Positions 45,759 to 50,710 of a stretch of DNA of 50,710 nt are shown one piece after another. How positions within the stretch are numbered: the first letter of the stretch is position 1; each line of letters begins with the position of its first letter. Source of the DNA: Hysterium pulicare CBS 123377 (Eukaryota > Ascomycota > Dothideomycetes > Hysteriales > Hysteriaceae); contig AJFK01000790.1 of NCBI GenBank assembly GCA_000467715.1, positions 1 through 50,710 of the forward strand, in the 5' to 3' direction. The notes under the pieces are model-generated. The model was not told the origin of the DNA. It did no database searches and saw only the letters and a program-made list of their open reading frames with translations. The position numbers were made by a program, and so were the translations under genes.

Positions 45759-48254
45759 ATGGCGGTCGCAGAGAGCGACCAGTTTCTTAAACAGGCGACT
45801 GGTCGAAATACTCGAGGCCTTCTTCGAGTAATTATTTTGTGCTTAATTGCCGCTGCTGCAGTTTCCAGTCGACTGTTCAGTGTTATTCGGTTTGAGAGTA
45901 TTATTCACGAATGTAAGCAACGAAACTTGATTCTTCATGTCCAATTGACTGATGAGATCTATAGTCGATCCTTGGTTTAACTTTAGAGCCACCAAATACC
46001 TCGTTCAGAATGGCTTCTACAGCTTTTGGGACTGGTTCGATGACCGTATGTACCTCCTAACCTCCAAGAGCTACTGTAGCTTTCAGCTGTCTTGTTTATA
46101 CTAGAGACTAATACAATTCGCATCGTAGGAACATGGCACCCTCTTGGCCGAGTCACCGGAGGTACCCTCTATCCTGGTTTGATGGTAACCAGCGGTGTCA
46201 TCTACCACATCCTCCGCTTCCTCACTCTTCCTGTCGATATTCGAAACATTTGCGTTCTCCTTGCTCCCGGTTTCTCAGGTCTCACGGCCCTTGCAACATA
46301 CCTTCTAACCTCTGAAATGGTCACTTCGCCTTCAGCAGGTCTGCTCGCCGCAGCCTTCATGGGCATCACTCCAGGCTACATCTCACGTTCCGTGGCCGGA
46401 AGTTACGACAACGAAGCAATTGCCATCTTTTTACTGGTCTTCACCTTCTTCCTTTGGATCAAGGCAGTCAAGAATGGATCGATATTCTGGGGCGCGTTGA
46501 CCGCGCTATTCTACGGATACATGGTGTCAGCTTGGGGCGGTTACGTGTTTATCACCAACCTGCTTCCTCTGCACGCCTTCGTATTAATCTGCATGGGGCG
46601 ATACAGTCCTAGACTGTATGTTAGTTATACATCATGGTATGCGCTCGGAACGCTCGCCAGTATGCAGATTCCTTTCGTAGGATTTCTGCCAATTAGGAGT
46701 AGTGAGCATATGTCTGCACTTGGTGAGTGGCAAACAATTGCATTTATACGCTTGATCGCTAATTAAACAGGCGTTTTTGGATTGCTACAAATCGTGGCTT
46801 TCGTCGAATTTGTCCGAACACAGCTCCCGAGCAAGCAATTTCAGACTCTCCTTCGAGCCCTTGTACTGGTCATATTTGCCGTGTCATTTGGAGGCCTTGT
46901 TCTACTCACCTTCTCGGGAGTCATTGCCCCCTGGACTGGTCGTTTCTACTCTCTTTGGGATACCGGATATGCCAAGATTCACATTCCTATCATTGCATCC
47001 GTCTCGGAGCACCAACCTACCGCGTGGCCAGCCTTCTTCTTCGACTTGAACATGATGATTTGGTTATTTCCTGCAGGTGTCTACATGTGCTTCCGAACCC
47101 TGAGTGATGAGCAAGTTTTTATTGTCATCTACGCCGTGCTTGCCAGCTACTTCGCCGGAGTTATGGTTCGTCTTATGCTTACCTTAACACCGATTGTTTG
47201 TGTTGCCTCGGCGATGGCGTTCTCGCAAATCTTGGACACCTATCTCAGTACTGAGACCCCGAAAGAAGACACGCAGGCCAATGGGCAGCCGATAGATTCC
47301 GCTCGTGTTGCTGCTGCTGCTGTATTACCCGATGCTCTCCGCTCGACCCGAAACCCTCTTGTAGGGATATATTCGTACGCTTCAAAATTGACTGTCGTAG
47401 GAGCTGCGGCGGTTTATCTGTTGCTATTCGTCCTTCACTGCACATGGGTCACTTCGAATGCGTACTCCTCTCCGTCGGTAGTTCTCGCATCCAGGCTTCC
47501 AGATGGCAGTCAACACATCATTGATGATTACCGAGAAGCCTACTACTGGCTTAGACAGAACACTCCTGATAATGCCAAGATTATGTCTTGGTGGGATTAT
47601 GGTTACCAAATCGGCGGTATGGCTGATCGGCCAACATTAGTAGACAACAACACCTGGAATAATACCCATATTGCAACAGTGGGAAAAGCAATGAGCTCAA
47701 GAGAAGAAGTCAGCTACCCAATCATGCGCCAGCATGAGGTTGACTACGTGCTTGTCGTTTTCGGAGGTCTTCTTGGATACTCTGGTGACGACATCAATAA
47801 GTTCTTGTGGATGGTCCGTATCGCAGAGGGCATCTGGCCCGATGAGGTCAAGGAGCGAAACTTCTTCACCGCACGAGGCGAGTATCGCGTAGATGATGAG
47901 GCCACTCCCACGATGAAAAACAGCTTGATGTAGGTTTGATCTGAGTGACATCCATGTGGAGCGATAACTGACTCGGTCACTAGGTACAAGATGTCGTACT
48001 ACAACTACAACGCCCTTTTCCCAGCTGGGCAGGCTCAGGACCGTGTCCGAGGATCACGACTACCAGCCGAGGGCCCTCAACTCAGCACCATTGAGGAAGC
48101 GTTTACCAGCGAGAACTGGATTATTAGAATTTACAAGGTCAAGGACCTTGACAACTTTGGGCGTGATCACCAAAGTGCTGTTGCTTTTGATAAGGGCAAT
48201 AAGAAGAAGCGGTCGGCGAAGAGAAAGGGAGCTCGGGTGTTAAGAGTTGAGTAA
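45759..48254 (+). CDS. STT3: Oligosaccharyltransferase catalytic subunit Stt3
   Basis: Stt3 transfers the preassembled glycan from dolichol pyrophosphate to Asn-X-Ser/Thr sites of nascent proteins at the ER membrane. Exons are 45759-45912, 45965-46045, 46129-46722, 46771-47929 and 47984-48254; all junctions keep frame, and the introns (52, 83, 48 and 54 nt) have clear branch sites such as GACTAATA. The product is 752 residues. Membrane segments are numerous across residues 20-470. Key motifs: [11 protein letters not shown] (metal-binding Asp in the first luminal loop), [16 protein letters not shown] (the second acidic pair), SVSE in the fifth luminal loop, and [13 protein letters not shown], the WWDYG acceptor-binding site. 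The sequence NNTWNNTH, which is itself a glycosylation site in yeast Stt3, is present. The C terminus is basic ([13 protein letters not shown]). This is the single best-supported gene of the window. Confidence 0.97.
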
Positions 48255-48878
48255 GATATATTATTTACTTCTTGGGCGGATAGCCCAACTGTAGAGAATT
48301 GGGCAATGTATCAACATGCTGGTGGGCACAGGAGGCGTTTTGGGAAATAAAAGAAGTATGCTTCCGACATGAAAGAGGTGCTCCAATCCAAATTGTGACC
48401 ATAACTGGTATGACTCCGAAGCTTCAACGCGATCTTGTGTCGATCTCGTGTTGATCGGCTTTACGGCTATGATGCTGCTTAGCATTTGCGCGTCTCGTGG
48501 GCATTTCTTGGTGGTCTGAGGTCCAAACTGTCTGAGCCCGTGTTCTGCTGGGTAGGAGCGGGAGTAAAGCAAAACCGTAACCATTGCCTTCACCGCGATT
48601 TCTATGAGTCCTGTATGTTCCCTATCACTTCTCTTGTATTTAATCTCACATTGTTCCCACCTCTACAACACTTTTGATTTCAACATCATCTTTGGTGGTC
48701 TCCCACCGCGACTTCCTCAACCAGCCGACCCTTCGACGAAGCTTGAAACTTCTCCATTCTAGTGGCTCACTCGACGGCAAGGTCAGTTTTGTGGAGTTGA
48801 GCCTCCTCCACCCTTTTGACTCAATTGCCAATTCCGAAGCTACTTTTACAGTCAGGTAATCACCCGTCCAGACTCCCT
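48255..48878. other. Spacer between STT3 and the right-edge gene
   Basis: 624 bases with no supported frame; both flanking genes are on the plus strand. CT-rich runs precede the next start. Confidence 0.5.
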
Positions 48879-50710
48879 ATGTCGAACAACCCGCCCTACG
48901 ACCAAGCCTATTACGAGGCATGGCAACGCGGAGAACGGTATGGATATCCAGTGTCAGATTGGTCTACTACTTTGTCAATGGCTTCGCAACACTGATATCC
49001 CTCCAGGATCCCGCCGCCTCCTCATGGTGTGCCTTTTCCACAACATGCTGCACCGGCACCGGCACCCGCCCAAAGCCAACCACCCTCAACGCCAGGGTAC
49101 ATCTCTCTCCCTCGAAGCTACCCTCCTCCTGCGCCAGTTCAACAGTCGACTGCACAATGGCGCCCTGGATATCAGTACCGCAACCCCATCCCGCCGGAAG
49201 ACATGCAAGTTGCGCTGCCCTCTGCACGGCACCCAGGTCCACGATATACATACGCTGCAGAAGCTTTACAACCTCCGCCGTCCGAGACGGGATCTGATCA
49301 TGGTACGGGGGAAGTGGTTCATACGAGCGAGCGATGGCGTGAATACATCCATTACAATGATAGGCAGCTGGCAACACTACCTCCAGCTCCGGCCCAGACT
49401 ACAACCATTGAAACACTGCCCTGTCATACCTGCAGTGAGTGCGGTCGAGTGAGGTCTCAACGTTATCACCGCAAGCATCCATTACGTCCGGGTAAAGCAC
49501 CAACCAAGGAGATATGTGGTGCTTGTCGGAGGGAGCAAAGAAAAGCAGCTGCTGGGACTGAAATGAAGCCCAGGAAAACTACCTTCATTCACCACAAGTT
49601 CTCGGACAAACACCATGACCACATCTTTCAAGTTAAGATTGAGGAGGACGAGGACCGTGGGAGGCGAAGGAGCAGATCCCATAGCTCTGAGCGGCGGATC
49701 TGGATACGCTCTCAATCTGATAGCCCGGAGAGTGGCGGCCAGAAGAATCGTACCAGAGTCGTAACCATACACTCCTCACCGGAACCATCACCGAGTCGAA
49801 GCCCTCCACCAGCGTTGAGACGTACGAGAGTGATTCGTGTGCAGAAGCAAAGTCCATCGCCTCAGGAAGAGGTCCATGAACGACGTGTTTCCGTTGTGCA
49901 TCGTGGGAATAGAGAAGAGGAAAGCAATGCTCGTACTGATGCGGAAAGGAAGATTGCCTCGCATCCTATGGCGTTCCGATATGGTCGCTCTGCGCCTCCT
50001 ACTCCGCCATCGCTCTCGATACCTCCTGAACAGCGTTCGCGATCAAATTCAGCTACTTCGACGGCTTCAACTCCGAGCGGGCAAGATGGTTACAGATCAA
50101 AGACTCGACTACGGAGTATTCTGAGGTCTCCCAGCCGCCCTCGCTACGAAACAGACTCTCGTCGTCGAGTCACTGTTAATCGAAGTAATGAGAGCACAAC
50201 CGCTGAAGCTGGGGGACCTAGAGTTCAATTTGCTGCGGAGCCGTCTAGGCGGAGTACGTCGGTCATGCAAAATAGTGACGAATTTTGGAAAGCTCGTGCA
50301 AAAAAGCGCCATGATGATCGGTATGGCAGTAGCAGCGACGATGAACGGCCTACTGGTAAGTTAAGATATGCAAGGATTCCATGATGCACGGTTCGGGTTC
50401 GACTGTCTTGTTTTCGAGGTGCTAGTGCCACTCACACATAACTTGAAGGTTGGTTTGTACTGTACATTTAAAAACTACCTCACTGTCATATGTCCCTGAG
50501 CTTTTTCCATGCGTTCTTTCCAAACTTGTCAAAGAGTTTAAGTAAACCCCTTTCAGTATCAACCACTCGTCTTCGAGACCTCGGCTACTACCAAGAACCA
50601 TCCGCCCTCCGCCGTCACAGACCCCCTTCTCCATCATACTACGCCGACCGCACAAGCAACGACTACACACTTTCCAACCGCACCGAAACCCTCCACCTTC
50701 GAGACTCCCG
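48879..50710 (+). CDS. Arg/Ser-rich protein with a double CxxC motif, cut by the right edge
   Basis: Exon 1 is 48879-48937 (MSNNPPYDQAYYEAWQRGER), exon 2 is 49007-50355 and exon 3 starts at 50557 and runs open to the window end. Introns are 69 and 201 nt, both in frame; the donor at 50356 is GTAAGT. Reading on past it gives a stop after 9 codons, so without the splice the protein would look complete. A pair of motifs (CHTCSECG and, 30 residues on, CGACRRE) with basic residues between could bind zinc. The region after it is Arg/Ser-rich (RRRSRSHSSERR, SRSPPPALRR) and mostly disordered, with Pro-rich N-terminal segments. This kind of composition is seen in nuclear or RNA-associated proteins, but I do not recognise a family and propose no function. 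Confidence 0.72.

Noticed and set aside
46092-46766. STT3 start at an internal Met of the third exon frame
   Set aside because: The upstream exons encode FDPWFNFR and the first membrane segment, so the start is at 45759.

Overview
The window reads as nuclear DNA of a filamentous ascomycete (Pezizomycotina; Leotiomycetes is a guess from overall protein character). Genes lie on both strands with no operons. Most introns are 46-90 nt with GT/AG borders and CTAAC/CTGAC/CTAAT-like branch sites. The protein families are fungal housekeeping ones (Pex6, Stt3, OS-9/Yos9, Jac1, Rex1, a Rad53/Chk2 kinase) mixed with fungal-specific ones. No transposon, rRNA, tRNA or CRISPR array was recognised. All splice junctions were worked out by hand from reading frame and consensus.

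Layout. 1-2.4 kb holds no convincing gene. 2.4-6.2 kb: a small two-exon hypothetical gene, a disrupted-looking coiled-coil gene (minus) and a GPI-anchored surface protein (minus). 6.9-11.35 kb: the peroxisomal AAA ATPase Pex6 (minus). 12.2-14.6 kb: a membrane-anchored acid-lipase-type steryl ester or triacylglycerol lipase (plus). 16.07-19.28 kb: a Rad53/Chk2-type checkpoint kinase, with G1/S-type promoter motifs about 100 bp upstream. 20.0-22.5 kb: cytidine deaminase, then a short-chain dehydrogenase/reductase homologue that has lost its catalytic Tyr and Lys. 23.05-27.35 kb: a fungal NLR-like protein (alpha/beta-hydrolase + NB-ARC + TPR, minus) with nearly identical 126-bp TPR units. 28.06-33.45 kb: OS-9/Yos9 ending in KDEL, Jac1/HscB, a MARVEL-like membrane protein and a hypothetical membrane protein. 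34.08-34.99 kb: a fungal hypothetical protein.

35.74-39.22 kb (minus) is best read as a single three-exon gene. Splicing joins two CxxC motifs into a Mis18/Yippee-like zinc module, followed by a coiled coil and a very long disordered tail. 40.71-42.97 kb: RNA exonuclease Rex1 (minus). 43.25-45.13 kb: an F-box-like protein with a probable GC-AG intron. 45.76-48.25 kb: Stt3, five exons. 48.88 kb to the right edge: an Arg/Ser-rich protein with a CxxC pair, cut by the window end.

The genes do not form one pathway. Stt3 and OS-9/Yos9 both serve ER N-glycoprotein synthesis and quality control. The most unusual items are the NLR-like protein, the reconstructed Mis18-like gene, the catalytically impaired SDR homologue and the cell-cycle promoter motifs of the checkpoint kinase.
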